64,000 nucleotides of DNA, from the NCBI GenBank assembly GCA_011800155.1, contig CM022373.1:2046001-2110000 (forward strand), in the 5' to 3' direction. The notes under the pieces were generated by a model, which was given only the letters and a program-made list of their open reading frames with translations, had not been told where the DNA came from and searched no databases. Of the stretch, positions 12,124 to 22,078 are shown in pieces. The DNA comes from Flammulina velutipes. Its lineage: Eukaryota; Basidiomycota; Agaricomycetes; Agaricales; Physalacriaceae. The position numbers were made by a program, and so were the translations under genes. The number at the start of each line of letters is the position of its first letter. Positions within the stretch are counted from its first letter, which is position 1.

Positions 12124-13609
12124 ATCACATATATTGTAGAAATAAAGCGATCCACACTCTAGTTCATGCGTGTCGTAAGTGTAAGAAAATGTTGTTATAT
12201 TCCATAGGTAACGCATGTCGTAGGCGTTAGCGAAAAGCGGTGATTGACACTATACGCGTTGGGGAGGAAGTAAAAAAGAGATGGGAGGTCGGACGTGGGC
12301 GCAATATCTAAAGCAGTACACCGGATGTCTGTTAGTCAAAGGAATGGCCGCGAGACCTTGCTAACGCACTGAAGATATCGCCTCAACTATAAATCCCTGA
12401 TGATGACACGACTAACACAGACAAGGATTGGATGGAAATTGTGGCTACAAAAGTGTCAGGACAGGAATGAGGAAGATGGTGTAGCCCACACGAAGGTACG
12501 ATTGCGACGCAAGAGGCTGCGAAGACGAAAGAGAACAGTGATGGTAAAGGAGAAGTCAACGCGGAACTCCGGTCCGATCAATTTGCCTTTCGCCCTCATC
12601 GTCACAATGCAGACCTGGAGCCTGAGCCACTGGCTGCTCGTTGGTTGCTCTGGCGTCCGAGTCTCCTAATGTCGAAATCACTACTTTGCGCCAGAACAGC
12701 AGTGAGTCGTTGTCGTTCATGCGTAATTTCTGCTGGGGACCGCGTCCCCATCCGTTTCCTACGGTGTTGGTGCCGCTGCGCCGAATTCTCTGCCGCTACG
12801 TTTAGCGAGCGCGTATCTCTCACCATTTGGCGCCCACACCTGCCCGCTTCCATCTGTTTCGCCCATCTGCTCCCATTTCACCCGCCCGCGCCCATTTCGC
12901 GCTTTCTCGCATCCTGAGAGCCACACCACACTCAAGCGAGCCGCAAGTGCTACGGAGACTACCCAAACGATGCTGGAGCGGACCCTCCATGTCGTCTGGG
13001 CCCTATTTCCCCAAACGATTTTTCGCGCCGCCACATTTCGCTATACCCCATTATCCCCTACCCACACCTCGTACCGCCTGCTTTTCACTTTGTTCATAAC
13101 GTTTATCATGACGCCTGTCTATTCAGATGCTTCCTCCCCGTTTTCTGCCCTGGAATCCCATTTTTATTTTCGTGCCGCCACCATCCATTTTCGTCCCATT
13201 CCTCTATCGCTCTACAACGTTTTGGCGACCACTCATGCTTATAGCATAGTATTACTATTACCTGCTCGTCCCCTACTATTCTGACCCATTTCTAGCAGCG
13301 CACGCACAGAACCATTCAGGCTGCACGGTGTGGCGCATATCACGGATCGCGGCACGCTTGGGATCCGGGATCAGAGCGATAACGTGCGGGATTAGGGTTA
13401 CGGATCATCGGGAGGGTTTAGATATGGATTCGGCTGTTTCCGGGGCGCGCGCTGGAGCTGCTGGCGGGCGGGCGGGGCCTACTGAGGCGGCAACTAGTTG
13501 TCGACCTCACCTTACAGTACTTGTAATTAGAGGTAGACAATTGAATACTACCCCCTCATGCTATGGTACCACATCTAGTTATACCTACTTCCTAGGGTGC
13601 GAGCTCGAC
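12124..13609. other. No recognised gene; pyrimidine-rich tract
   Basis: About 1.5 kb. From roughly 12660 to 13280 the plus strand is rich in C and T with many CCCATTT/CGCCCAT-like words. A short telomere-like TTAGGGTTA word occurs near 13393 but is not repeated. Frames here have no recognisable protein content. Confidence 0.45.
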
Positions 13610-15222
13610 ATGACAGAAATCGATGCACCTGCCGAAATACTGGAACGTTGTGGACGTTTCATCGTCTTGCTTTCTGACGACGCCGGAGAGAACGATCTTC
13701 ATCCTGTGACACCTGAAGCTCCCCCTTCTTTACCATCTACTCCCTCCCCTGTTGAAACCCCCCCGGTACCCCTTTCGAAACGACAGCGAAAGAAGGCGCA
13801 GAGAGCTACCTTCTTAGAGCCAAGTTCTCTGTCGCTACCAAAGACTTTGACTAGGAAAGAGAAGGCGAGGGTGAAGCAGACTCGAAAGAAAGAAAGACAG
13901 GCTGCTAAAAACCCTTCGACCACAGCTGGCACATCCACGGCCACCTGGCCACAGACCATCCAGCAGGACGATCATGCCTACATCAATGTTAGGACCTCAC
14001 TTGGCTCAGAAGAAATTAAAGGTCGTCATCGTATTGTAAGATTCTTTGTTTATGCTTCCTTTATATTCTAACGCTGCTCTTTATAGATTGATTGGGGTAT
14101 GTTTGGAGCTTTTCACTCCGATATTCAAGACATCATGATCGCTCATGAGGAGCTTGTCGAAAGTCAGTTCTTTGATTCTGCTAACCTGTCTGATACTAAT
14201 ATTATTCTTGTTTAGGCATGTGCGCTATCGATCGTGGTTCACAATTCCAGTTCTTTACGGAAAGAAATACTATGTTTGCGATGGGACCTCGCCAGCCCAA
14301 GGGTGGTGCACCTGGTGATGCGTTCGGATTCTACGCTATTTTTGAGGTGGAATCTGTTATGGGCCTACTTCGTGCCTTTGATTACGCAGAGGTGAGTAGC
14401 TTTGAACTATTATAGAAGTGTTATTAACTCTTCACAGGATGATATGTTCTTACTGGAGGTTGTACGCTTCGTATGCCCTTCTATGGCTGAAGGCATGAAC
14501 GCCGACGCTCAGGATGCGGACCGACTCGGCCTGACTGGACATACACTGTTTCGTTGCCGAAACTACCTTTCCGCTCAGCATGTGGACAATGATAGCGGGC
14601 GTGGTCTCTGCTGCCAGAACCGATGGTGGGGAAACCGCGAGACTAGAGACTTTGCTTTCTGTCAACCGTCATGGGGTTACTTTTGGCGCACTCGCCCCAA
14701 CTTTGCCTGGTATGTTTCTTTAACTCTTTTAGTTTCATCTTATAGAGTTTATTCCCTTCTAGGTCGTTTTCTTCTGCCGATTTACATGGTACCATGCTAC
14801 CAGGCTTTGGGGACTTTCCGAAACCTTTGGAGTTCATCGATTCACGGGGAACGCTACCTGGCGCACAAGCTCCACGTCCGGCTCAACCTGCACGCTACGC
14901 AGATAACAATATGAATCACTTTCATCCTTTATTACCTGGACAAGCCTTTGGAGAGGAGCTAGAGGAAGAGAGAGAACAAGCAGCAGATGGTGCTGGACCG
15001 CCTGCTGATGGTGCTGGAGTGCCAATTATTCCACCACCCGTAGCGCCACCTGCTATACCACCTCCATTACCACCAGGCCCACTGGTTCCAGGAGGAACTA
15101 GAACATCCACTGGAGAACATCGGACTCGACCAAGGCGTAATGCTGAAGCTGCAAGAAGAGTTCATGACGCTGTTCATACTAGAAGTATGACTAGAGCTTA
15201 TTGGAGAAATCGTATTGCTTAA
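13610..15222 (+). CDS. Putative 2-oxoglutarate/Fe(II) dioxygenase-like protein, 469 aa
   Basis: Five exons: 13610-14035, 14087-14162, 14216-14391, 14438-14709 and 14763-15222. Introns are 46-53 nt and phases agree (1410 nt). The N-terminus is Pro-rich then strongly basic (KRQRKKAQRA, RKEKARVKQTRKKERQ). The central region holds HTLFRCRNYLSAQHVDND and, about 50 residues on, NFAWSFSSADLHGTMLPG. The HVD plus distal LHG arrangement, with an intervening WGYFWRT strand, fits the HxD...H metal site of 2OG-Fe(II) dioxygenases, the superfamily that includes TET/JBP enzymes. The C-terminus is a Gly/Pro-rich, probably disordered tail. In mushrooms TET/JBP-type genes are known to associate with KDZ transposons, and this gene lies 1.5 kb after one; membership in that group is inference. 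ATG 13424 in the same frame is an alternative start. Confidence 0.45.
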
Positions 15223-15344
15223 TATATTTAAATAATTGACCACAATGTAAGAGTTGTCAAATATTCTATCTGCCAAAGTGGCGCATGACGTGTTCGGATT
15301 TGTGGTAATTACGTCTCAAACCTCTTACTCTCAAACCACCACCA

Positions 15345-15349
15345 CTACC
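15345..15349. repeat. Target-site duplication CTACC (left)
   Basis: CTACC directly precedes the left LTR and is repeated at 22036-22040 directly after the right LTR. A 5-bp duplication is typical of Ty3/gypsy integration. Confidence 0.9.
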
Positions 15350-15785
15350 TGTCAAGGACGGAGTCCGGCGTGAACCAAACAACCACCCAAGTCGCAATCG
15401 GACAGAGGACGAGTGAGAGAGAAGCAGAGAATGAAGCGTAAATTGAGTATGAGAGAGCCTAGCTCGATACAGTGCTGGGATATCCGAACAGTGTAGAGAC
15501 GAAGAGGACAAACTAAGGAAATATCTAGAAAGGCCGTGTATATAAATATAAAGTCCGTGGCTGCTACGATGAGCCATGATGATGCAATGATGAGTGAGGC
15601 AATGGTGCAACGATTGCATCATTGCATAACTTTTTACAGTTTGTAAAAAGTTACAGGAGCATGTGATTCCTGGTTAGGGTTACCATATCCGGACCGGTAA
15701 ACACGTGATGATGGAAGAGCGTGGCGAGCTCTCGGGGATGTCGGGGAGCGTAAGGGAGGGAGCAAAATAGAGGCGATTCGTGACA
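15350..15785 (-). repeat. 3' LTR (minus orientation)
   Basis: 436 bp with TGTCA and TGACA ends, the same as 21600-22035. It contains the tail of the pol frame (to 15634) and a TATATTTATATA-like box near 15538-15550 on the minus strand. Confidence 0.95.
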
Positions 15786-18700
15786 ATACCCCCTCTTTAG
15801 GATGCGCTTGCGCCCGGAGCGCAGAAGTACCGGACCAGATGTCTTGCACGGTAAGACCAAGGTTACGAATCGTGGGACGGGGTTTTGAAAACGCCTTGGG
15901 GTACCGGCGATGGAAGTCCTCTATCAACGCCAACACCTTCTCGTTCGTCAACGCTGAACTGGGCTCCCATGTGTTCTCCGATTCCGAATAATCTAACCAT
16001 TTGACCAAATACTGCACACCTCGCTTGTTCCGGGTAGGGCGTGAGTCTAAGATGGCCTCGACATCATAGTCTTCGTCGTCATCTAGAAGCTCGGGTGGCG
16101 CACCCGGGAAGTTGGGTCCATGCGCATCGGTCTCCTTGAATGGGACAAGTAGGGATGCATGGAATACGGGATGAATGCGCCATTTTGGCGGGAGTTTGAG
16201 CCGATAGGTGACTGGACCGAGAACGTCAGTGATTTCGAAGGGACCATGTCGTTTGTTGGCGAGCTTAGCTTTTGGCCGTGTGGTCTTAAGGTTCTTGCCG
16301 TCGAGCAAGACCTTATCGCCAACCTTAAATATCACTCCTTTCCTCGTATCATCACCATTGTTTCTCTTCATCAACTCGGCGGCAGTGGTTAGACTGGCCT
16401 GAACCTCCTCGCGCAGGAGCTGCAGGTTCGCGAGGCGGTCTTCGACCGACGGGATCTTTGAAGTCGGGTTAAGCGAGGGGTAGAAGCGGGGTTGGAAACC
16501 ATGGAGGAGTTCGAAGGGTGACTTGCCCGTCGCGGCGTGGACACGGATGTTGTGGGAGAACTCCGCGTATGGGAGGTACTTCACCCAATCGTCTTGTCGG
16601 TAGTTGCAGAAGACGCGTAAGAACTGTTCAAGCTCTTGGTTGAAGCGTTCGGTCTCGCCATCTGTCTGGGGGTGATACGCGGTACTAAGGGCAGAGGTGA
16701 TACCTAACTTAGCGTGAATAGCCTGCATGACTTTGCTGGCGAACTGGGGTCCCCGGTCGGAGATCATCTTGTCCCAGAGACCGTAGCGTCTGAACGTGTT
16801 GTCAATGAGAATGTCGACGGTCCCATCCGAGTCAATAGTTTTCTTGCACGGAGTGACAATAACGGTCTTGGTGAGACGATCGACGACACAGTGAATGGAG
16901 TCGTAGCCGTCAACTTCTGGGAGGTCGGTGATGAAATCGGTAGTAATCGTGCCAAAAGGACGGTCAGGGATTTCATTGGGGACAAGAGGGACATGGGCGG
17001 GGTGATTATTCGGTTTTGTCAGCTGGCAAGTGGCGCAGCCATCGACATAGTCACGGACAAAGACCGACATGCCCGGCCACCAGAATTCGCGACTCAGTAG
17101 TTCATAGGTTTTGAATCGTCCGGGATGGCCTGGCCCTACAAGGTCGTGGTGCATCTTGACGACGTCTCGACGGAGTTCGAGGTCAGCGGGGACATACACC
17201 TTGCCACGGAAGAGAACGATTCCATCTTCGTAATTCCATTCCTGTAGGTTTTTGACCAGCGAACGCGGACCATTGCGAAGGATAACGTCTAACGCACCGA
17301 CAACCTCAGCGTCCTTCTTTGGACATTCTCGAATACGACGTCTCAACTCAGCATCACCGATCGCCACCACCTCTCCTGGTCTAGTTGCTCGAATTCGGAA
17401 GAACTTGGGGTCTAGGAGTACACGATCGGTGTTGTCGTCCTCGACCCCCTCTTTATGGTCCGCGCGGCGGGATAGTGGGTCACTACGGTTCGAAGTACCA
17501 GGTTTGTGCGTCAACGTAAAGTCAAATCGGGTGAGGAAAAGGGCCCATCGGGCTTGTCGGCGACTCAGCTTTTGCGCATTGGTAAAGTACTCGAGGTTCT
17601 TGTGGTCGGTGATGATATCGACCGGGTGCGTGGCTCCTTCCAAGTAGTGCCGCCAAGCTTCGAGTGCACGGATGATTGCCAATAGCTCCTTGTCATGGAT
17701 GTCGTAGTTGCGCTCGGGTTCTGACAGGGACTTGGACAGAAAGGCGACTGGATGCCACTGCCCGTCCTCGCCGACCTGAGACAGAATGCCTCCGGTGGCG
17801 TAGTCTGAGGCGTCTACTTCAACGCGATACGGCTTTTCAGCATCGGGCATAATAAGGACAGGAGACGAGGTGAACGCATCTTTGAGAGCCTCGAAGGCCG
17901 CTTGACATTCTGGAGACCATACCCAAGGTTGATCCTTCTTGGTGAGATCGAACAGTGGTCGCGCCAACTTGGAGAATCCTTCGATGAACCGTCGGTAGAA
18001 GTTGCCAAAACCCAAAAAGGACTGCACGTCCTTCACGTGCCGTGGGGTTGGCCACTGAACTACGCCGGCGACTTTGACTGGGTCCATGCGGAGAGCGTTG
18101 TGAGAGATGATGAGACCCAGGAATTCGATGGACTCAGCTTCAAACACACATTTCTCCGGCTTAGCATAAAGATCGTGGTCTCGAAGTCGTTTGAGGACCT
18201 GACGTACGAGCTCGCGGTGTTCTTCCAGAGTTTCGGTGAAGATCAGGATATCGTCCATGTAGACGACAACTTTTCCGGAGTCGATAAGATCCTTGAGAAT
18301 GGTATTCATCATTGCTTGAAACGTGGCGGGGGAATTCATAAGACCAAAGAACATCACCAGGGGTTCAAACAGGCCACGGTTCGTTTTGAACGCGCCTTTC
18401 CACTCGTCTCCCTCCTTTATCCGAACATTATTGTAGCCCCAACGTAGGTCGATCTTGGAGAAGACTTTGGCGCCTTTCAGCTTGTCGATAAGCTCGGGAA
18501 TGAGCGGCAGCGGGTACTCGTTCTTGACGGTGCCTTTGTTCAGGTCGCGATAATCCTGTACGGGGCGTAGCTTTCCATCCTTTTTCTTAACAAAGAAGAA
18601 CGGACTTGCCATTGGGGACTTAGATGGGCGAATATAGCCCTTGGCCAGGTTTTCGTCGAGAAAGGCATCGAGTTCCTTCTGTTCTGCAGGCGACAATGGA

Positions 18701-19848
18701 TACGTCTTGCAGGGTTTCGGTTCGAAGCCTGGTTTCAGGTCTATGGCATGGTCCCAAGGACTGCGAGCGGGGAGACGTTCTGAAGTGGTTTTGTCGAACA
18801 CCGTGAGATAGGCATGATAAGGGGAGGGGATGCGTTCAGCGAGTGGTCGAGTGTCGGCTGGCTTTTGGCTAGCCTCAGCGAGCTCTTGGGCTCTGGTGAA
18901 ACCAGCGCGAACGTGAACGAAAGGACTGTCTGAAGAATGTGGATCGCGCACCGGGCGGGGATAATCATCCCGGAATAGCTCTTCAAATACCTCCTCCTCC
19001 CACTCTCTAGGGACTTCTTCTTCATCATCGTCGTTCTCTGTGAAGAGGACAACAGGAATTTGGACTCGGGTGAATGCGCGGACTGCGCGTCGGCGTCCAG
19101 CGACTCGGTGAACAGGTACAGGTTTGAGATTACCCTCTCGATCCTTCCACTGGACCTGGTAGTCTCGGTGGTGAGCGCGAGGGTCATGCGGGGTTCGGGT
19201 CTGGTTAACGAGTGCAGGTGTGCGTTTAGCGTGAGCACGTACATCGGTCACCGGTGGGTTCTTAAGGGTACAGGTATCGGGGCATCGAGTGAAGTCGACA
19301 CGAGTGCCGGCCCAGTCGATCTCGGGGTTGTGTTCGTCAAGCCAATCCGTGCCTAAGATGACATCGTGGTCACCAATATCGGTGACGTAGAGCTCGATGA
19401 GTTCCTCGTGGTAGGATTGGCCATCACGAGAGTAGATGCGCACAAGTTGAACGGTATAGTGGCGCACCCAACCCATGACGTTCTCAGAGCCGTCAACGTT
19501 GCGGACAGGGAATGGTGATGAAAGGGGAATGAGGGTAAAGTGGTGCGCGTTTGCGTACCGGGCATTAATAATGATGCCTTCAGCACCACTATCAACGAGA
19601 GCTTGTGCAACGATTCTTTTGCCAGTAAGTTTGCCAATAAATTCGAGTTCCAGCGTGATTGAGGGTGTCTGTCGGTTGCGGGTGACTGCCGACATCCGAA
19701 GCTCAAAGGGATGAACACGCTCACGAGGATGGGGTGATAATACAGCGAATCGATTGGGTGAACATATGGCAAAATTTCGTACGGCTCCGCCTAACGTTGC
19801 AGTAGGGGAGCACTTTAAAAATCCAATCCAGCAACATCTCTCAAACAC
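15634..19848 (-). CDS. pol: Retrotransposon pol polyprotein with chromodomain
   Basis: The frame is uninterrupted for about 1400 codons. Counting from 19848: aspartic protease with DSG at 86-88; reverse transcriptase about 365-600 with YMDD at 530-533; RNase H about 675-790 (VDASDYATGG, ITDHKNLEYF); integrase zinc finger H-H-C-C about 900-941; integrase core D971, D1031 and E1067 (DD35E spacing); chromodomain about 1260-1312 (YDVEAILDSR ... YLVKWLDYSESENTWEP). The tail runs into the 3' LTR. The frame begins with GTG and overlaps the end of gag by 34 nt, one base back (-1), so it is most likely translated as a gag-pol fusion by frameshifting. All catalytic residues that I checked are present. 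Confidence 0.95.
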   Translation of the reverse strand: MFERCCWIGFLKCSPTATLGGAVRNFAICSPNRFAVLSPHPRERVHPFELRMSAVTRNRQTPSITLELEFIGKLTGKRIVAQALVDSGAEGIIINARYANAHHFTLIPLSSPFPVRNVDGSENVMGWVRHYTVQLVRIYSRDGQSYHEELIELYVTDIGDHDVILGTDWLDEHNPEIDWAGTRVDFTRCPDTCTLKNPPVTDVRAHAKRTPALVNQTRTPHDPRAHHRDYQVQWKDREGNLKPVPVHRVAGRRRAVRAFTRVQIPVVLFTENDDDEEEVPREWEEEVFEELFRDDYPRPVRDPHSSDSPFVHVRAGFTRAQELAEASQKPADTRPLAERIPSPYHAYLTVFDKTTSERLPARSPWDHAIDLKPGFEPKPCKTYPLSPAEQKELDAFLDENLAKGYIRPSKSPMASPFFFVKKKDGKLRPVQDYRDLNKGTVKNEYPLPLIPELIDKLKGAKVFSKIDLRWGYNNVRIKEGDEWKGAFKTNRGLFEPLVMFFGLMNSPATFQAMMNTILKDLIDSGKVVVYMDDILIFTETLEEHRELVRQVLKRLRDHDLYAKPEKCVFEAESIEFLGLIISHNALRMDPVKVAGVVQWPTPRHVKDVQSFLGFGNFYRRFIEGFSKLARPLFDLTKKDQPWVWSPECQAAFEALKDAFTSSPVLIMPDAEKPYRVEVDASDYATGGILSQVGEDGQWHPVAFLSKSLSEPERNYDIHDKELLAIIRALEAWRHYLEGATHPVDIITDHKNLEYFTNAQKLSRRQARWALFLTRFDFTLTHKPGTSNRSDPLSRRADHKEGVEDDNTDRVLLDPKFFRIRATRPGEVVAIGDAELRRRIRECPKKDAEVVGALDVILRNGPRSLVKNLQEWNYEDGIVLFRGKVYVPADLELRRDVVKMHHDLVGPGHPGRFKTYELLSREFWWPGMSVFVRDYVDGCATCQLTKPNNHPAHVPLVPNEIPDRPFGTITTDFITDLPEVDGYDSIHCVVDRLTKTVIVTPCKKTIDSDGTVDILIDNTFRRYGLWDKMISDRGPQFASKVMQAIHAKLGITSALSTAYHPQTDGETERFNQELEQFLRVFCNYRQDDWVKYLPYAEFSHNIRVHAATGKSPFELLHGFQPRFYPSLNPTSKIPSVEDRLANLQLLREEVQASLTTAAELMKRNNGDDTRKGVIFKVGDKVLLDGKNLKTTRPKAKLANKRHGPFEITDVLGPVTYRLKLPPKWRIHPVFHASLLVPFKETDAHGPNFPGAPPELLDDDEDYDVEAILDSRPTRNKRGVQYLVKWLDYSESENTWEPSSALTNEKVLALIEDFHRRYPKAFSKPRPTIRNLGLTVQDIWSGTSALRAQAHPKEGVLSRIASILLPPLRSPTSPRARHALPSSRVYRSGYGNPNQESHAPVTFYKL
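15788..15798 (-). other. Polypurine tract
   Basis: On the minus strand AAAGAGGGGG lies just upstream of the 3' LTR start. This is the expected place and composition for plus-strand DNA priming. Confidence 0.7.
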
Positions 19849-20855
19849 GCGACTGCCTGCTCCTTATCCTCTCCCTGCAGTCCACGAAGAAGGTTAGCCA
19901 CCGCACTGATCTGGGCGATGGCGTTGGTGGAGTCAGTGACGGGGGCGGTGGTGTCAGTGGACGGAGATGACGTGGCCACATCAGTGGCGCGAATGTTGCG
20001 AGTGGATTGAGGGGTTCCAGGAGTGGTACGCGTGGGGCAGTTGCGGGAGATATGCCCGGGGCGGCGACACTTGAAGCAGGCGCCCTGTTGACGAAGGATC
20101 TCGCGGTCCATAGGAGTCAGTCTCGGAACGTGAGGAAAGTTCAAGGATGCACCTGGGCGTCTAGACGCGTCAACGTCCATGGGAACTCCCATATCTGCAG
20201 CCGGGGCTCTAGGGGCGGCAGGAGCGCGGGGAGCGGGAACGTAACCAGGACCTCTCCAATTATTCTTCTCAGCCTTCCGGTTCTCCCATGCATGCTGCAT
20301 CTCGACTGCGCGGGCCTTGTAGTCGTCGAGAGTAGCGGGAGGGGGGTAAGACAGAGCGATGCGATCAACGAGGGAGCTATTGAGGCCCTTCTTGAGGAAA
20401 TAGAGGAGCGAGCTCTCATCGAACTCAGAGTCGTCAGCGTACGAATTGAACTCGGTGAGGAACTTATCAATATCTGAAAACTCCTTCTCTTGACGAAGGG
20501 TCTCAATGGCCGTGCGTGCCACAGTGATGGGGTCAATGGCGGCGAAGTCAGCCTTGAACTTGGCAATAACGCTGGCCAGGGTAGTCCACCTCTTGTTGGC
20601 AGCGAGAATAGTAGTGTCGTCCTGGTCGGCGTCAAATTCCTTCATGCGGCGCTCAGCCCATTTACCACCGAGGTTTCCCCTGAAGCAAGAGAAGAACAGG
20701 GCAACCCGTTCGGAGTCGGTGGGGTATCGGGTGTCGTTGAGGCGCAAGTGATTCCGGAATTGAGCCAGCCATCTAGAGGCAGAGTTACGATCACCGTGGA
20801 ACTCTTCGAGTTTAGCGCCACGTTCGCTTGGGATAGGGGCAGGTGCGTTGGACAT
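19815..20855 (-). CDS. gag: Retrotransposon gag (ATG-initiated part), 346 aa
   Basis: Starts MSNAPAPIPSERGAKLEEF. The capsid-like helical region spans about 15-190 (WLAQFRNHLRLN, FFSCFRGNLGGKWAERR), followed by Pro/Ala linkers and a CCHC zinc knuckle at C260, C263, H268 and C273. It ends at 19815 in a T-rich run (GATTTTTAAA on minus), where a -1 slip would enter pol. The same frame stays open upstream of this ATG to about 21372, without another ATG, and encodes a gag-like segment (GAEVYQSAAWILDPSGEW, DDDRWFIRDNNNVPIYP) and a Ser/Glu/Pro linker. The original gag was therefore probably longer at its N-terminus. Confidence 0.9.
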   Translation of the reverse strand: MSNAPAPIPSERGAKLEEFHGDRNSASRWLAQFRNHLRLNDTRYPTDSERVALFFSCFRGNLGGKWAERRMKEFDADQDDTTILAANKRWTTLASVIAKFKADFAAIDPITVARTAIETLRQEKEFSDIDKFLTEFNSYADDSEFDESSLLYFLKKGLNSSLVDRIALSYPPPATLDDYKARAVEMQHAWENRKAEKNNWRGPGYVPAPRAPAAPRAPAADMGVPMDVDASRRPGASLNFPHVPRLTPMDREILRQQGACFKCRRPGHISRNCPTRTTPGTPQSTRNIRATDVATSSPSTDTTAPVTDSTNAIAQISAVANLLRGLQGEDKEQAVACLRDVAGLDF

Positions 20856-21562
20856 GATGGGGATAGCAGGAATACCAGGGGAAGGTGGACCAGAAGAGGA
20901 AGAAGACGAGGAAGAGGATGAAGATGAGGAGCTGGGAGGTTCTTCGGCCGGTGAAGAGGTTGGTAGCGGTTCCGGGAGACTGGGTTCTGGGGGAAGCTGG
21001 GGTTCGTCCGAGTGATGAGACGATACGGGGGATGCAGGAGCTGGTTCTTGAGTCTGAATGGACTCGGGTTCTTGGGGTTCTGGTGAGGGTACGACTGGTT
21101 CTGGATCTAATGATGACTCAGCTCTTTGCCGTTCTTCAGCGTGTTGACGATCGAGGTATCGATCAAGGCGTCTTTGAGCTTCTGTGAAGTCGAGGGAAGT
21201 GGGATAGATAGGGACGTTGTTATTGTCTCGGATGAACCAGCGATCGTCGTCGTCAAAGAAGAGTTCTCGCCACTCGCCACTGGGGTCGAGGATCCAAGCT
21301 GCGCTTTGATAAACTTCGGCGCCGGGAGGTAACGGAGGGGAGTCTGCGTCGGCTGAGAAGCGCGCGATGGTGCCGGCTTATCAGTGCGTGGGCGAAGCTC
21401 ACGCGGGTAACGGCGACGACGGATTTTGAGATCGGGAGGCAGTAAGCTGAAGTTAACTTCGTCAACTGTTAACGCACGAGGGGAGCTGGTTTTCTTGAGT
21501 CTCAGGCGCGTGGCCCGAGGAGTAAGATCTGGCTTGGTTGTAGAGGTACGGTCGGCGGGCAT
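20856..21562 (-). pseudogene. Gag N-terminal extension, apparently frame-broken
   Basis: An ATG at 21562 opens MPADRTSTTKPDLTP and continues to TDKPAPSRASQP. At about 21370-21380 the gag-like content changes frame, to ARFSADADSPPLPPGAEV, which then stays open into the gag frame at 20855. Related mushroom elements, as I remember them, have these parts in one protein. Either a one-base indel broke the N-terminus or the upstream frame is a separate leader peptide. No splice pair that repairs it was obvious. Confidence 0.5.
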
Positions 21563-21599
21563 GCGCCAAGCGAGGTGGGTGTAGGAGAGTTTGTCCTAG

Positions 21600-22035
21600 T
21601 GTCAAGGACGGAGTCCGGCGTGAACCAAACAACCACCCAAGTCGCAATCGGACAGAGGACGAGTGAGAGAGAAGCAGAGAATGAAGCGTAAATTGAGTAT
21701 GAGAGAGCCTAGCTCGATACAGTGCTGGGATATCCGAACAGTGTAGAGACGAAGAGGACAAACTAAGGAAATATCTAGAAAGGCCGTGTATATAAATATA
21801 AAGTCCGTGGCTGCTACGATGAGCCATGATGATGCAATGATGAGTGAGGCAATGGTGCAACGATTGCATCATTGCATAACTTTTTACAGTTTGTAAAAAG
21901 TTACAGGAGCATGTGATTCCTGGTTAGGGTTACCATATCCGGACCGGTAAACACGTGATGATGGAAGAGCGTGGCGAGCTCTCGGGGATGTCGGGGAGCG
22001 TAAGGGAGGGAGCAAAATAGAGGCGATTCGTGACA
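21600..22035 (-). repeat. 5' LTR (minus orientation)
   Basis: 436 bp, no difference to the 15350-15785 copy by eye. The element's transcript would start here and run away from the gene at 22079. Confidence 0.95.
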
Positions 22036-22040
22036 CTACC
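22036..22040. repeat. Target-site duplication CTACC (right)
   Basis: Matches 15345-15349. Removing the element rejoins a sequence ACCACTACCACTATC that leads into the ATG at 22079. Confidence 0.9.
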
Positions 22041-22078
22041 ACTATCATCAACTTATCCCCTCGTATTTCTCTACTTCA

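Larger units (their letters stand above)
15350..22035 (-). mobile_element. Complete Ty3/gypsy chromovirus LTR retrotransposon
   Basis: This 6686-bp element is coded on the minus strand. It has 436-bp LTRs at both ends (TGTCA...TGACA), a 5-bp target duplication, a gag frame with zinc knuckle, and a pol frame with protease, reverse transcriptase, RNase H, integrase and a C-terminal chromodomain. The chromodomain places it among chromoviruses. The two LTRs agree at every base that I compared, so insertion is recent. By orientation the 5' LTR is 21600-22035 and the 3' LTR is 15350-15785. It separates the dioxygenase-like gene from the gene at 22079. A tRNA primer site was not recognised beside the 5' LTR. 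Confidence 0.95.

Noticed and set aside
12124..13300. Possible right end of the KDZ element in the pyrimidine-rich DNA
   Set aside because: No inverted counterpart near 8400 and no target duplication could be seen, so no element end is claimed.
13385..13400. Telomere-like TTAGGG word
   Set aside because: Only a single copy occurs here; another lies in the LTRs. There is no array, so no telomere or interstitial telomere repeat.
14710..14762. Possible frameshift in the dioxygenase-like gene between NFAW and SFSSAD
   Set aside because: It is a normal 53-nt intron with GTATGT and CTAG ends, and the phase fits exactly.
15266..15622. Minus-strand frame inside the LTR, repeated at 21462-21872
   Set aside because: It exists in both LTRs because the LTRs are identical. 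It spans promoter and leader sequence and resembles no protein.
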